This document shows positions 22,816-37,800 of a stretch of DNA of 64,000 bases, one piece after another (within the stretch, counting starts at the first letter, position 1; each line of letters opens with the position of its first letter). Where the stretch lies: assembly GCA_004794655.1 (NCBI GenBank), contig SMMW01000009.1:1014501-1078500 (forward strand), in the 5' to 3' direction. The DNA is from Marisa cornuarietis (taxonomy: Eukaryota > Mollusca > Gastropoda > Architaenioglossa > Ampullariidae). A program made the translations under genes and the position numbers. The notes beneath the pieces were generated by a model, which saw only the letters and a program-made list of their open reading frames with translations, did no database searches and was not told where the DNA came from.

Positions 22816-25800
22816 CTGCAAACAACAGGTAAACAACAGTTAACTTTCAAACCAAAAGATTCCCATGTCACCTTTCTGTCATTCTTGTAATGTTTTTAAG
22901 AACTATTTTAATTCACTCCTTCTTGAATTAGTATGGGCAATAATACTCACTCCCTCTCTTACATTAAATTTTTCTTCCTTTAAATCATCATGCCAGGCAA
23001 ACTTTTTGGGAAAAAAATGTTATTGAATACAAATATTGGAGACAATAAAGGTTATCAAGACTAAAAGGGAAAAAATGAGATAAAATAATGTAAACACTAG
23101 AGTAAAATATGCAGATGAATGAAGATGCAATGGATGAAAGAAAAAAAGACAAATAGTTGTCCAAGAGCATTTATGATGCATGTGGACAAAAATGTCTTGA
23201 CAAAAGCGCTTCTGGTTTGCTTATTTTTGCACTTGCCTTCTGCTATTGGCCCTACTGGGAGTTTAGTAGTGTATCAAAAAATTCATGAATAAGTATGTCT
23301 GCTCTTCTGATAATCGTGATGGTAAAAAACAATAGTATGCCATACCATCTTCTAAATCAGCCTTTTCCCTCTCCTCCACTGCAACAGATGGTGTACACAC
23401 ATCTTCTCCTTTTGATATTGTTACCTAGAGACATCACATACACATGCAATTATGCTTCTGACAATTAGGTATTAAAGAAATGTACATTAAAGTTCTCATT
23501 GCTCAGCCAAAACACACATACACACCTATGCAATAATTTCAAATAAATTCAGTTTAATACAGAAATTTTAAAAAACCCTAAAAACTAGTGAATTTGTTTC
23601 CATACAAACTGACGCGAAAAGTGAAAACGTTATTGTCTGATATACCTTGGTGCACTGTCCATACAGATCAAACAGACCATAGCATGGCTGAGGAACATCC
23701 TTGTAGGCCACCCCTTGGTCTTGTCCATCAACATAAATATGGAGACAAGCATGACTATCTACCATAACTCCTATGGTATGACCAAGGCCAACGGTAGTTA
23801 GGTCACATCCATAGTGCTCCTTTAACTGTGCAGAAAAATTAAAGAGAATTACAGAAAAAAGTAAACTGTGCCAAACATATCAACTGCTGCAACAAGTGGC
23901 ATGTGTATGTAGATAAATAATAATAATCATTATAATAATAATTATAATAATAATCACATTTATATCGCACCTTTCTCCAGCAACAGCAGGACTCAAGCGC
24001 TTTACAGTAATAAGAGTTCACTTGTATAGAGTGCTTCCCTGTCAAAAAGATAAGCTCAGTGCACTGCACAGGAAGATCAAATAACAGTCTAATAAAGAAA
24101 CAAAACACAAAGATGAAGCAGTGATGTGACACAACAGCCCACAATATGGCAATAGCCAGTTTCTCTTAAGAAGAATGCAGTAAGAAGATCAAGCCAGGTT
24201 GAGATCATGACGAATATGAGGGTTGTTCAAAAAGTTCTAAGCCTCACCCAGAAGGTGTTGCAGAAACAAGACAGTTTTTCACAATTTTTCTATATAGTCC
24301 CCCTTGACATCAAAGCACTTGATCCAATGATGCTCAAGCACTGCAATACTATAACAGAAGAAAGTGGCATCCTGGTCCTCCCAAAACTCCTCCACAGCAC
24401 ATATGACCTTATCACTGTTTCCAAAATGGCAACCACGTAGGAGCTAAGTCTGGTGGGTAAGAGGGATGGGGTAGCAATTCAAAGCCACTGTTGGCTACTT
24501 CAGCTACTGCAACCTGAGCAGAGTGAATGGGCACATTATCCTGGAGCAAAATCACACTTGCAGCTTCCCTCTGTGTTTTGACTTGATTGCTTCCTTCAGT
24601 TGTGTTAACTCTGATGCAGAGTACTGTCCATTAATTTCCCTTTTCCAGGAAGTTTATCATGATTACACCTTCAAAATCTCCAAAAACAGAAGCCATCACC
24701 TTGCCAACAGATGCTGCCTGCTTGAACTTCTTTTGGGGTGGAGAACCACAGTGTTTCCACTGTTTGCTTTGAATCTTTGATTCAGGTTTGAAGTGATGAA
24801 CCCAGGTGAATCATAAAATCTTGAGAGAAGAAAACTGATAGAGAGCCATATAAAAGAGGAGAGGACTTTATGCAAACTCAAAAGCATGCTGAATGCAGTC
24901 GACAATTCATATCAGGATTTCAGATAAACAAGCAATGTTTAATCAGGTAGACCCTCACAAAAAAAAAATTACTTTTTAAGGCTACTTTTTATGACCATTT
25001 TTTATGACAGACTCTTGTTGATGTTCTCTTTTTCTTTGTGTCATTATATCATTTAAATATATAAAATATATTGTGCAGACACAAAGAAATAAGTAAGCAC
25101 ATTATTTAAACTAGTTATTTGTTTTAAAATTGTTCATAGTTAATAAAACCCTTACAATTATTACATTAGGCTTATGGTTGAGCTGATTAACAGTATGCTG
25201 CTCATGTGCAAATAAGTCACCTGTACATCCACAGTTCAAAAAAAATGGAAAAGCTAGATGATGGAAGACATGTCAGGCTCTCTGGTGTTAAGCAGTCACG
25301 GTTTGCTTTCATTGTTTTGCTTTGATTATGCTGCCCACCATTTAAAAATATTACTTTATCAAGAGCAGGCAACTGTGAAAGCATTAACTTTGTCCAATCA
25401 AAACTTTTCTTTGATTTAAATGCCTTCTTATCCATGTCCATAAAGCTTAAATGGTTTAGCTCATAGAAGACGTTCAGAGTGAAAAGCTGCTATGAGCTAA
25501 GACACACATATGCAGGACCCAAAGATCAAGTTTTTAAATGACACTGTGAAAACTACTAAATGTTGATTGGCTGTTGCCACAGGACACCAATCTAAATGAA
25601 ATACCCTTGTACACAAAAGTGCATGCATGTCATATCCACATGTGACAGCTAATGACAGTCTCAATGAGGTGCGGCCAATACCATGTTACTGCTAATTCAG
25701 AATCTCCAACTCCAACATCTTTGAGTTCTGGCCTTCAAACATTGATGATTAGCCAGCCAGTGCTTTTATACCATTCAAACAGACATTTGTGCCATGACAC

Positions 25801-28800
25801 ATCTGCGGTTTTTCTTCTCTCTATTAACCTCCATGTCTGTATGTTTTTCTAGGGTGAACAAAAAAAAAACAAAAAAAAAAACTTACTTTGATACCACAAG
25901 CAAACACTGCATGCCCTTGTAAAACAATTGCTGATTTCTTGATTGCTGTAGCTGTGCCAGGAAAACTGAGTCGGTCTGGAGGAAAGCCAATTACTCCAAC
26001 TTGAAGAGAGCCACTCCACTGAGGGTCTAGCATCTCTATTCTTACCTGTCAAACAGATGGTAAGAGTATCACAGGAATGATAACTGATAACATTAGGAAT
26101 AAATCAATGTTTATGGTAATCCCTCTTTTAAGTCTATCCTTGATGATGGTGGTAGTTTACAAGTAAAGCCACACAATTTCATAGCCAGATTTTTTTTTCA
26201 AAACACACTGTTGTCAGAGGTTCACTTTAACTTCCCTGCACAAAAAAAAAATTTTAAGGGTAAATTCTCTTTCTTCGAGACTTACCAAATGACATGACCA
26301 TAGGAAATAAAGGGTTACACTAGCCCTTTCAGCCCGAAAAGTTGTCTCTCTGACAGTGAACGTACACGTGCCTGGCATGCAGAGCACTCCACTACTCAGG
26401 TGAGCAACTGCCCTCTAACACCGTAAAAGGACCAACGCAAGGCCAATACACCAGTTTTTTCAATGGTTACTGTGGGGTTCACCTGACTAGTGGTGCTCTG
26501 TTTGCTAGGCACATGCTGGCTCACTGTCAGGGAGAAAACTTTTCGATGGTTAAAGAGTTAGTGTAACCCTTTATTTTCTATAGTCTGTCATCTGGTACAG
26601 TCAAAGAAGAAAGTGCTTTGTGGACCACATAAATGCATGAGTCTAGAAAGACTGAAGAAAGAAAAAAGTATACTACTAAAATACTGCTAGTGTCAGTTAC
26701 ACAAGTCACTGTAAAATCAAAGTCTGCATTACAAGCAGTCCCACCTGCAGTAGTTGATTACGTGGCAAAGGCACAGCAGAAACCACAATACCCTGATTGT
26801 AGCTAGCCAGTCGCCGTGCAGTGTGTTGCCCATCACTTAGCATTATATTCTTTCCATGATTGCTATGGAAACACAAACATGGCTGCACAGAGGTGTCTTC
26901 ATCCTGATCTTGATCCTGCAAATATTGTTGACCAGTCATGACAAAGAAAAACAAAAATCAAAGAATGGGATTATATCTATGCTGACAGACATATGAAAAG
27001 AATCTTGCACAGTTCTAAAAGATGATGCCTTTTCTACATTTTATCAAAAAACCAGATGGGAAAGGGCCTGCATACCTGGATACATTTTGTCGAGTGTGTG
27101 TCTATGTTTGGCTAATTTCTACCTGATGGTACGACTAAAAGTGTGCCAAAAATAGTCATGGGATTTATTGTCATGACATGACCCTTGATAAACATGTTAC
27201 AGCTGTCTGTCAGTCTGCCTATCATGAGCTCCGTAAGATCAGTGCCATCCGTCACTTTCTCTCTACATGTGCTACCAACACTCTTGTCTGTGCATTTGTT
27301 CTTTCTCGGCTTGACTACTGCAACTCCTTGCTGGCAGGCTGCCCCTCATATCTCATTCAAAGACTCCAGAAAGTACAGAACTCTGCTGCACGCCTGGTGC
27401 TTAGAGCAAGGAAACAGGACCATGTCACTCCTCTCCTTCGTTTTCTACACTGGCTACCCATCCGTTATCGCATCCAGTACAAACGGTCTGTGCTGTTTTA
27501 ATTTCTTTGCAGGCTCCTGTCCTGACTATTTCTCTGAACTTTTCGTCCCTTACATTCCGGCCAGACAACTATGCTCTTTCTCTGATGACCGTATCCTAAC
27601 TGTTCCTGTCACCAGAACAACAACATATGGTCACAGGATTTTTGGCTACTGTACAGCAAAACAATGGAACTCTCTCCCTTTTCATATCCGCCACCTTCCT
27701 ACAATTGAATGCTTCAAATCTGCACTGAAAATGCACCTCTTCCTTGAGCATTACTCCTAACACAGTCCACACAATGCTCGTCCTTCTTACCTTCCCCCAT
27801 TCCGCTCTTGCTACTTTTCTCCCCATCTTTCTCTGCAGAATCACAATGTTCCTGTTACTTGGTGCCTTTGTGTGTTTTCTATCTTTGTTTTCTGTTTGTC
27901 ACCAGTACTGTCGTTTATTCTTCCGTCCCTATCCATTTACTCCATGTCTCTTCCCCATTATAAGTGCTAAGAGCATGCTCTCTATAAGTGTGAATATGCG
28001 CTATAAAAATCTTCATTATTATTATTATTATTTATTTATAGTCACATATTTGACAGCAAGTTTTAGTTAAGAAGACCCAGAAGCATTCATAGCATGACTT
28101 TGGAGAAGAAGAAGTCCAAGACTTGCTACAGAAGAGGGAGAGGGTTAGACAACCTTTTACATACCATGTCATGGCACAGACACTGTGAACCACTCACATT
28201 TTACTGCTGCTATGGTCATGGGGCTAAAGGGCCTTTTTTTAAAAATCTGTCAACAATAACTACCACTACTCACTCCACAGTCCTTACTTCTGCTAATTTT
28301 CTACCTGCACATTACGATCTGGAACAAGGTCATCAGCCAAGGATACCAGTGAGGTGAATGACTCAATGAGTGCGCTGCTGGTGATTGTAACGGATTCCAC
28401 TGTCCCATAAAGATCAACAACTGCAAATACATTCTGGAAAATAAGGGGAAAAAGTTCATACAGGTGTACTAGCATGAGGTATCTTTCATTTATTGTTCCT
28501 TGGATTTCATGTAAGAAAAAGGTTAAATAATTTTGAATGGTGGACAGATGTGTCTGACAAAATAAATAAAATAGATTCAAGAAAAAAGGTGAAAGAACAA
28601 ACCTTGGGAATGTTGGAGGCAGCAACTCCCAAATCCTCACCATTTAGACACATGTGCATGGTACCATCTGAGCAGTGGCGAACACCAATTCTTGTACCTA
28701 TCTGTCATGATGACTTTGTTTTGTTAAACACTACTAAAAGTTGCAGACAAGTGTGAAAACACATGCTAAATGTTCAGCACATTTTGTTCTGGACTAAAAT

Positions 28801-31800
28801 TAGTTTATAACCAGAGTGTGTGCATCTACGTTTGGTCTAACAAAAGAAAAGAGTGTGTACACTAGCTATACAGTATACACAGCTCTTTTCAGCATTCTAT
28901 CTGGGTTAGTGTTATTCTGTTAGTCTTCAACAATGTTTACTTCAATAGTCTGTTAATACTGACACTGAGTATCCTAGAGGATGACAGCTGGGGGCTGCTG
29001 CATTTTACACACAGCGCTGCAGTTACCAAAAAAAAAACAACAAAAACAAACAAATGACTATAGTAGTGTTGTAGTATGATACATTTGCTTCACATTTGTA
29101 GTATACCTGTGCTTGTATGGATATACATTCATAAGTTATGAATTGCACAAATTGATATATATATGACATGATCATAATTTTTTCATTTTGCTGAATAAAG
29201 TGACAATGTGCAAATACAAGCCTATCGAAGGAAAGCAGAACACCTCTCACCTGCAACCTCTCCAGAGCAGGTGCATAATTGTCCTTGATTAGTGCTCCAC
29301 ATTTCTGCACTGTTGTTCCTGACACTATCCAAGTAATCTTGGAAGTAATCTGGTCTGCCGAGGAAGGCACCTGAGCAGGTGAAGTTGTGTCTGAGACGGC
29401 CATGGTAGTGAGGCCTATTCGCAGGGACCCTGACCAGCTGGCTGCCATCTGATCAATCCTTACCTAAGGATTAAATTAATTTTCCCATATGTATCTTACT
29501 TATCTTTTACAATGTAAATAATTCAACACCATACCAAAGTGTCTGTGTCAACCAAAAAAAACAAATCACGTCTGACAAATTATGGTTCTTTTCCTGTTGC
29601 TTTAAAAAGCAGGACAATTTAATCCAGCATGAAAATGCCATGATAATGTGGATTCAGATAAAACACTTGAACTTCCACAGCTCTACTACATAAAGATGGG
29701 ATGTGGTGGTTTACCTCAAACACTTCATCATACTTCAAAGGGTCTGAGCTGAATACTACGCCATGGGAAAATCCACGTGTTCGACAAGCTGTGCGGCCGT
29801 TGTTTTTGATTGTGATGTTCTTTCCACAGCAGTTACTAAAGCGGTGTGAAGTGCCTGGAAAGGACCAGAAAAAAATTATTTTAAACAAGACTGACACAGA
29901 TGCTCCTTCAGTTTCCATCCATGTTTTGGTATAAAATAAAAGCATTGCTGTAGATTAAACATTGCACTGCAGGCGTAATTTAAAAGAAGAGACTCTTTAC
30001 CAAAAACATTAAGCTGCAAGAAAATCTTATAGAAATGTAGTCCAACACAACAGCTTACAAAGTTATACATCACCTGTGGCAGCTCTGTTGACAAACACCA
30101 TGTACACAACACACCTGACTTAAGTACAGAAGGTGAAGACGACTGCTCAGTGGTGTCAACAGCTGTAGTAACCACTACTTGAGTATCAGCAGGCCTTATC
30201 ACAGATCCACCTGTGATCGACACCTGGGCACAAAGCCCATACAGGTCTACCACAGCATACACACCTGACACAAAGAAAGTAGAAAATTAACGGTGAATGT
30301 GTTAACCTTTACAACAAGTAAGAATCCTTCTTATATTCACAGACAAGCATAAAAATCTAGGTGAGTGAAATACCTGGAGGGATGTCTGAGCAAGCTATCC
30401 CCATGTCCACACCATCGCGAAAATAGTGTAGAGTTCCATCAAAACAACGCATCATTCCAATTCTAGTTCCCACTGAAATACTGTCTAAGTCTAGAGGATA
30501 GCCATTGCGAACAATGGCTCCATCCTGCATGATTGCAGCACCACTGTAAACAAAAATAAATAATTATTCTACTCATGTTTACAAAGTCTTATAATGAAAA
30601 TAACAATCATAAGTTTTAACAAAAGAGACACAAATATAATTTCAAACAGATGCGTAGGAACGTAAAGGAACACATACATTATTTCAAATAGATGCAAAGG
30701 AACACAAATGCACATATACAAACACACATACATACACCCAGGCATGCATGCATAATATTTATGTGACTTGCCTAAGCATCCATGTGTCATACTGAATGTC
30801 TGTCATAGTACTTGGGAAGTCTATATCTTCTGGTTTGACCATTGTTACACCTGTGTATATAAATATATTTCACAGGCTTATAATGAATGGTCAGGTCTGT
30901 ATGAGTCACATGACATATTTTACCATAACCATGTCATTACCATCAAACAAATGCCCCAGTTAAATCAACACATTCAATTCTTCAAAGTCAGTCAAACATA
31001 AATGACCCTTACTACCTGTCACAACAATGTTACTATTACCTTATCAGGTTTTTTAACATATTATTAATATCTCATTTTATTAAATCAATTTGTCTTGATA
31101 TCTGATCATTAAAACAGCAGAGTTTAATTTTAAAGCCAAAGTAGCAATCCTTTGCATATAATCATAAACTACAATCAAACAAGTCATAATATTCAATAAT
31201 ATACCAAATCAAAATCTGTGATGCTGAAGTTTTTTTTACCCAAAAATGTTATGGCAGTTACTAAAGAATAAGCTGAACACGTTAAATTTTTGACTGGAAT
31301 CTTTACATAAGTCTTTTTGATATCACTCTAAGCTATTCTATGACAGTTCAAGCTACTCACCAGCTTCCAAGGAACCAGACCATCGCTCCACTAACTTTTC
31401 AATAACAACTTCAAACAATTCATTGTCCCGTAATGATCGACTGCTCATTACTATGGCATCATTGAATTCACCAGTGTCATTTGTACGAACAGCTGTGCGG
31501 CCATTGTTAATAACCGCAGCATTACGACCATGTAAGGTGTGAAATCTGAGCTCATCAGAGTCCAAAAATACGCTGGAGTCAAGGTCAGGAGAACTCAGAA
31601 CATCTGCAAAATAACCCAAGGTTAACTCAAAGAATACACAATCATGTGGAATTAGTTCCATCTATTTTTTTTAAAAAAGCTGGTCTCATTTTGTCTTATA
31701 AGCATAAAAAAGTTTGTTGGTAGCTTTAGGTAAACAGAACATTGCCCAGTATTTAAAACTAAATCTTACTGTGCTTCGAACTTTTGAGATTTCAGGTATC

Positions 31801-34800
31801 AGATGTCAGAACTATACTATGTAACTCAGCCCCCACCCCCATAATTATTTCAATGTAGAGCTCAAAGGAGAGGGGGAGGGGGAGCGGGGAGCAGGGAGGT
31901 CAAGTGAGGGAAAAAAAAATAATTAGAGGATCCTCTACCTGCTTGGTCAACAATTGTAGCTTGTGCAGCTTGCCCATAGAGATCTATGACACCATACACA
32001 TTGTCTGGGACATTAGAGGCAGCCACACCCTGGTCCACACCATTGACGAAAAAATGTAATGTTCCATTTGGCTTCCTTAACACACCAACTCTATCCCCCA
32101 CCTGTCAAAATAATCGCAGTGTAATGCCTGATACCTCCTTCAACATGAAGAAAATAAAAACCATATGTTTATATATTTATGGACTGATAGAAGACTTTCA
32201 CAAACATTATTATACAACATGAATAAAAGATGTTTTATGGCATTTTCTTTTTTACGTTCACTTTAACTCCTTTCAGCTCTACTCTCAGGTAGTAAATATC
32301 TGTGTACCACTTTTTTAGTTAGAAAGTATACCAATCAACCAATATTGGCTACATAAGAGAGTCTTGCAGGTTTTCAGGAGAAATTAAATTTTCCTCGAGG
32401 CACCAGGAACTAGGCGCCCCACCGTACCCAGGTGCATTTATCCTAGACCACTATAAAAGGCTCTGCATAAAAAAAAAAAGTTCAGCAGCTTTTTCATCAT
32501 CCCCACTACCAATGCAAATGTGGTGAAGACTGGGATGATATTTGAGTCCCATCATCTGGCAAGTATTAAAGAAAGAATTCACAATGAAAGTTTCATTTCT
32601 TCGTTAACTTTACCAGACAACCTGACTATTCATGAAATAGCTTTCAGGAGATGGGCTCTGCCAAAAACACATTCACTGACCAATCAACACACCTGCAGCA
32701 ATTTTAGGCCTTGGTGTGCTATGGGGCCAACAAGGTGCAGACCTGGTGGATTACAGAAGTAAACGCACCAAAGGTAGAGCCAGAGATTCATCCAATGGAA
32801 GTTATAATACAGGCCAGAGCTGCTGCCTACACTTGATGTGCTGGTACCATAACTGGGATGGGTGGTCAACACAATGGTCAGCAGGGAGGATAAAGCCTGC
32901 TGGATGTCCACCAGAGGAAGAAGCCATGGGACAAAGGGTAAGAAGGACTGCGTAACTACTGCAGGCAGCATGGAAGGCTAGAGTGAACAAGAGTGCGGAG
33001 AGCTCACAACAGTTGTGGCTAGTCCTATCAAAGATACTTGAGTGTTACAGACTAGGTCAGCCATGTGTGGCAAGTTGATGGCCATGTTTACCTGCCAGCC
33101 AATGAGCCATTCACCCTATCAAAGGTGAAGGGATGATGGGAGAACAATGGCGAACTGAAGAGGACACCTGTTGTCCTTAGAGGCCACGACTGCTCAGAAA
33201 ACAACAGTGGAGGGACTGGAAAGTGCAGGAGAAACAGAAAAATGGGTCTTACCTGCCGATGCCAACCCTCCTCGAGCACAAATGTGACCCCACCTATGGC
33301 AGCTTGTCCCCCACCCAAACCTGAGCCCATTCAACACCTGACCATCCAGCATAAAAGTCAAAGCCATGTTGCAACAAACAGGAGTAACATAGCATATGGA
33401 GTGGATGTAAATTAGTGAAAGATTTGGCTTGACAACAACTTGAACAAAAATCCTCCATGGGGTCTTTTTTTGTTGTTTTTTTTTTTAAAAGAACACACCC
33501 CAGGTGAACAGATGACAAATACAGACAGTCAAGCAGTAGGTGGGCAGACTAAAGAGTGTGATGACACCAAAGTGTGCATGTAGCATAGCCCTTGAACTAA
33601 ATGTAAATCTTTTGCAGAGCCTTTTATAAGATTGAAGGTGGATGCACATGGGTACAGCGGGGTCCCTTGCAGGTAGGGCTTTTAACTCCCACTGACCAGG
33701 GGAGTAATTCTTTTAGAGCAGTCATAGCCCTTGAATTCCTAATAGTCAGGTCATCTGGTAAAGTTAACTCACCAGAGTTGTGCTGATTTGGACAGGCCTT
33801 TCTCTCTGGACATATTTCATTTTCAGTATATATATATATCAAAAATACATGTAGGATGATCTGTAAGGAATCTAGACGCACAGATAAGTGTTGCATATGC
33901 ATAAAGTTCAAGTGCTTTTTGCGCTGAGAATCAACGTGAAACCTCTGATTCGCATTGACTAGACTGTTCTTATGACGGCATGCAGTAAAACTGCCAACCC
34001 TTTTTAAATATAGTACAGAATCCAACACACCAACTGACCCCATACACACCAAAAAGACCCCAAAACAATTATAAGCGACTTTTTAATCATCTGCACTCCC
34101 ACACCTGTTTAAATATCCTGGCAATCAGATACCTAGACCAGAAAAATCTTAATACTGACCTTTAACCTGTCAAGGTTCTGTCCATACTCATCAATGACTG
34201 TTGTTCCATTGTGCATTACACCATTCCCAGTCATCATCCAAGTACCAGAGCGGATGTTGGTCATGGTTGATGGGAAATCAAGGTCTTGAGGCTGATGCAG
34301 CGTCAAACCTATCTCAATGGAACCAGCCCACTTGTCTACCATTTTCTCAAGCCGAACTTCAAACATTTCCCCAGGTCTCAAGGGTCGAGAGGTTAAGACT
34401 ACTCCATTGTTGAAATCATCAAGAGCACTGGTTATGAAAATGAAACAATGTCACACTGTAAACTGCCATTAAATAGCAAAAGAGACAAGGTTCCTAATTT
34501 ATCAATCTACATACCCATTTTTTTTCTCCTCGGCAAAACCTGTTCAAGATATATCCACAAGCTAAATAAATTTTGTTTGGCTCTGCCATATTTAAGATAT
34601 AAAAGTAAAATAACATACAGTAGTGATGTAAATGAATCATTTTACCAGCAAATAAAATGACAATTTTATAATGAATTTCAACAATTAAGTTTAATGTAAG
34701 AATTTTTCCTTGAAGTAAAATGATAAACAATCAAAATGAATTTTGTTTCCCTGATGTACATCTCTTAATAAAAACCTAATGAGAAAAAAAAATTTTCTTC

Positions 34801-37800
34801 ACTTAAATTATTGAAAAATGAACTCAAAAACACTCAGCATGGTTAATTTTTTTCAATAATGAAGGCAGTTTTGAACTCAGAATGATAAAAGACAACCATT
34901 TAAAGAATAGTCTGAGTGGAAAACTTACTTTGGTCGGTGTGCTGTTCGTTGTGCATTTATGACAGCTGCATGACCCCCACAGCGAGGGTGAAAGGTCAGT
35001 TTCTCTACTTCCTCTTCTTCTGCACATGAGTCATAAAACATTGAAAGAAATATGTAATTAGAGAAGAAAGGATCACTAACCCACCTTTCCTTGTATACAA
35101 TATATACAAGTAAATGAAATAACTGACTTATACTATCAATAATCCGAATCTCTGTTTATTTAAAAAAAAAAAAAGAGTTGTCAATCTATAAGATGCATTG
35201 TTTGAATAGTTGCCAAGAAGTTTATGACTTCAAATTTTTCTCTAAATAATTTGCACAAAAAGCATGTTTTATTCATATTTAGTTTGCTAAACCACCATGA
35301 TGAATACCAGTTTTGCAATATTTCCTCTTCTGTGTCTTAGTGAATGAAAAATTATTTAGTGTCATGTCAGCAAATTGCAATATTTTTTAATAGCAGTTTG
35401 TTAGAAACTGCATTACATATGGAAAAACATGTAGGTACGAAAAAAACACCTGAGTTATAGCTACTCACCTTCTAATGCTTCCTCGTCGTACAGATCTGGG
35501 TAATGCCGAAACAGACTATTGGCACGACGTTCAGGTGCTGGTGGATTGTTGGGGTAGCTAGGGTCATGAAAATCAAGAATGGTGACTTTTACTGCCATTC
35601 CATAGAGATCAACTACCCCCCACACTGGCGATGGGCAATTTGCAGCAGCAAGGCCCTGGTCCATTCCATTGATGTAGTAGTGAAGACAGCCAGTGTTTTT
35701 CCTTATCAAACCAATACGATCTCCTTCCTGTGCAGAGAGAAAATTTCTTGTTACGAAAATGTAGAACTAAAGCAGGCAATGCTAGAAAATGAAGAATTTT
35801 TTTTTTAAATTGATATTTACACCTTTCATGTAAAGTGAAATGGACTGACTCAAAGGCTAAAAAAAAAACCACCAAACAAACAAACAATCAAAAAAAAAAG
35901 CTTAACAACTGCAATTTCAAAGGACTTCTGCTTTATGATGACAATATTTACCGTGAGCTCATCCAGATTGAACTGCCCATATTCCCGTCGTGTACCTTTA
36001 CCATTTGTGAGAATTCCACAGCCACTCATCATAATTGTTCCTGTACCAACAAAGAGCACACGGAGGCTGCTTACCAAAATGTCAAATTTTTAATGTAATT
36101 TTCAGAGATGTGAATGGTTATGAATGATCAGGTTAAAAAACATTAAGAGAAATCTTACCAATCTTGTTTCCAAATGAATAAACATCAAGAAAATATTACC
36201 AATTACCAGTTGAGTGTGTGAGAAATACTTAATGCTAAAGTAGTCAAGTTTATTTTTGTTACAACTTAAATTTCCTTTCCTTTAAATGCAACTTATCAAA
36301 GAACAATGTACTCAAAACTCTTTAATGTATTTTGTGTATTTCTTAATTTGTAGAAGACATGAAAATGTTAATATCTCGCATTCCATTCATTTTTTAAAAT
36401 GATGTTCCATCATATAATAAGCAAACAAATGTAGCAAACACAACAAACAATAACATGTCTACTTGCATACTATTACACATTTTTCTGGCATGTTTAAACA
36501 GCCACTAGAATGGGTACAAAGAGTGCCTGGGTTGCTTTCTACCACTATTTCAGCTGTCACTTTATTGTCAACAATCAATCCATAATTTCATCTCATCCAA
36601 GAATAATCTGGCTGGGGTGGGTAGGTGGGGGAGGAAAATTGGAACCCAGGCCTCTAAACAGAACTTCCCCATTTATTTATTTTCATTTTTATTTTTTATT
36701 TCTTTTTTTCTTACCAGGGACTTAAAAAGAAGTAAAAAGGTATCCACAATTGAGGATAATTAGGGCGCCTCTTAAATTCTTCAGTTTCCTACTTTTTCCT
36801 CCTTCCCTTGGTAATAATCATAATGTGTTTTAAGTGCATGTTAATCTACAGTATATCTCCCTTATATATATATATATATTTTAGAGTTTACTATGTACTA
36901 TCTCAATCAGGTACAGTTTAATATGCCAGGATCATTATCATTTATATAATTTTTTACACATCATCATCATATTGTCTCTTTTGTAGATATATTTCCTCTT
37001 TTGCATCATCATCATCATCTACATGCATCCACAGTAGAGATATTTTATATATGATAGAGAAAGTGCCAGTGTCAGTGGTTGCTTATACCCCTTTACTATG
37101 TGGCATTAATGAGTGTATATAGGGCACTGCCATGTATGGATTTTAATTTCCTTGCTTAATCTACCCAGTCACTGCAAATTTTATGTACTTGCTTCAGACA
37201 GCCTGTAATTTAGAGTTTAGTAATTTAGTATAATGATGTCCACACTATGAACGTTATCTTCCTTTGTGATATTATGCGATTTATTCCTCTTAGGAGTTTA
37301 CCTATTTACTGTCTCAAGGATGTACAGGTTGATGCGGCAGGATCATATCCATCCATTTGTGTATTTTCTCACATCATTGTCATCATATTGCTTCTTTTTG
37401 TAAGGTGCTTTGTGCATGGCAGGGCCAATGCTGTGCCGGTGGCTACTTGTGATAATTTGTTGTACTGGCATATAATGACTGTATATAGGGCACTGCAGTT
37501 TGTGTAGCTGTCATATGATTGAAATGACTGCAAATTGCTACTCTGGAATGTTAAGATGTCCCAGTAATAAAATGTTTTTAAAAAAAAGAATAATCATGCA
37601 TGGCATCAGTATATCATAATACTAACAGTGAACCATTTGTTCTCCTGGGACCAGTTGCACAAAACATTTCTAATTTTAAACACTTTTAGGCCTCAAATCT
37701 ATTTAGATAATCAGTTTAAAGTGCAGACCAAAATTTTAGAATTTTTAAAACTAAAACTGCTTTAAGTAAGACAAAGTTGTTTAAGTCTGAGTTTCCGTCC

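Larger units (their letters stand above)
23346..26915 (-). other. NEURL4: NEURL4 NHR repeat 6 (exons 18-21)
   Basis: Residues about 1081-1276. An acidic DQDQDEDTS start leads into [18 protein letters not shown]. Further motifs are [41 protein letters not shown] and [11 protein letters not shown]. This is the most diverged repeat and, like its vertebrate counterpart, lacks the standard TWMMSG form. Confidence 0.92.

Noticed and set aside
27178..27760. Two overlapping open frames as a gene
   Set aside because: They are the frameshifted C terminus of a CR1/L2-type reverse transcriptase.
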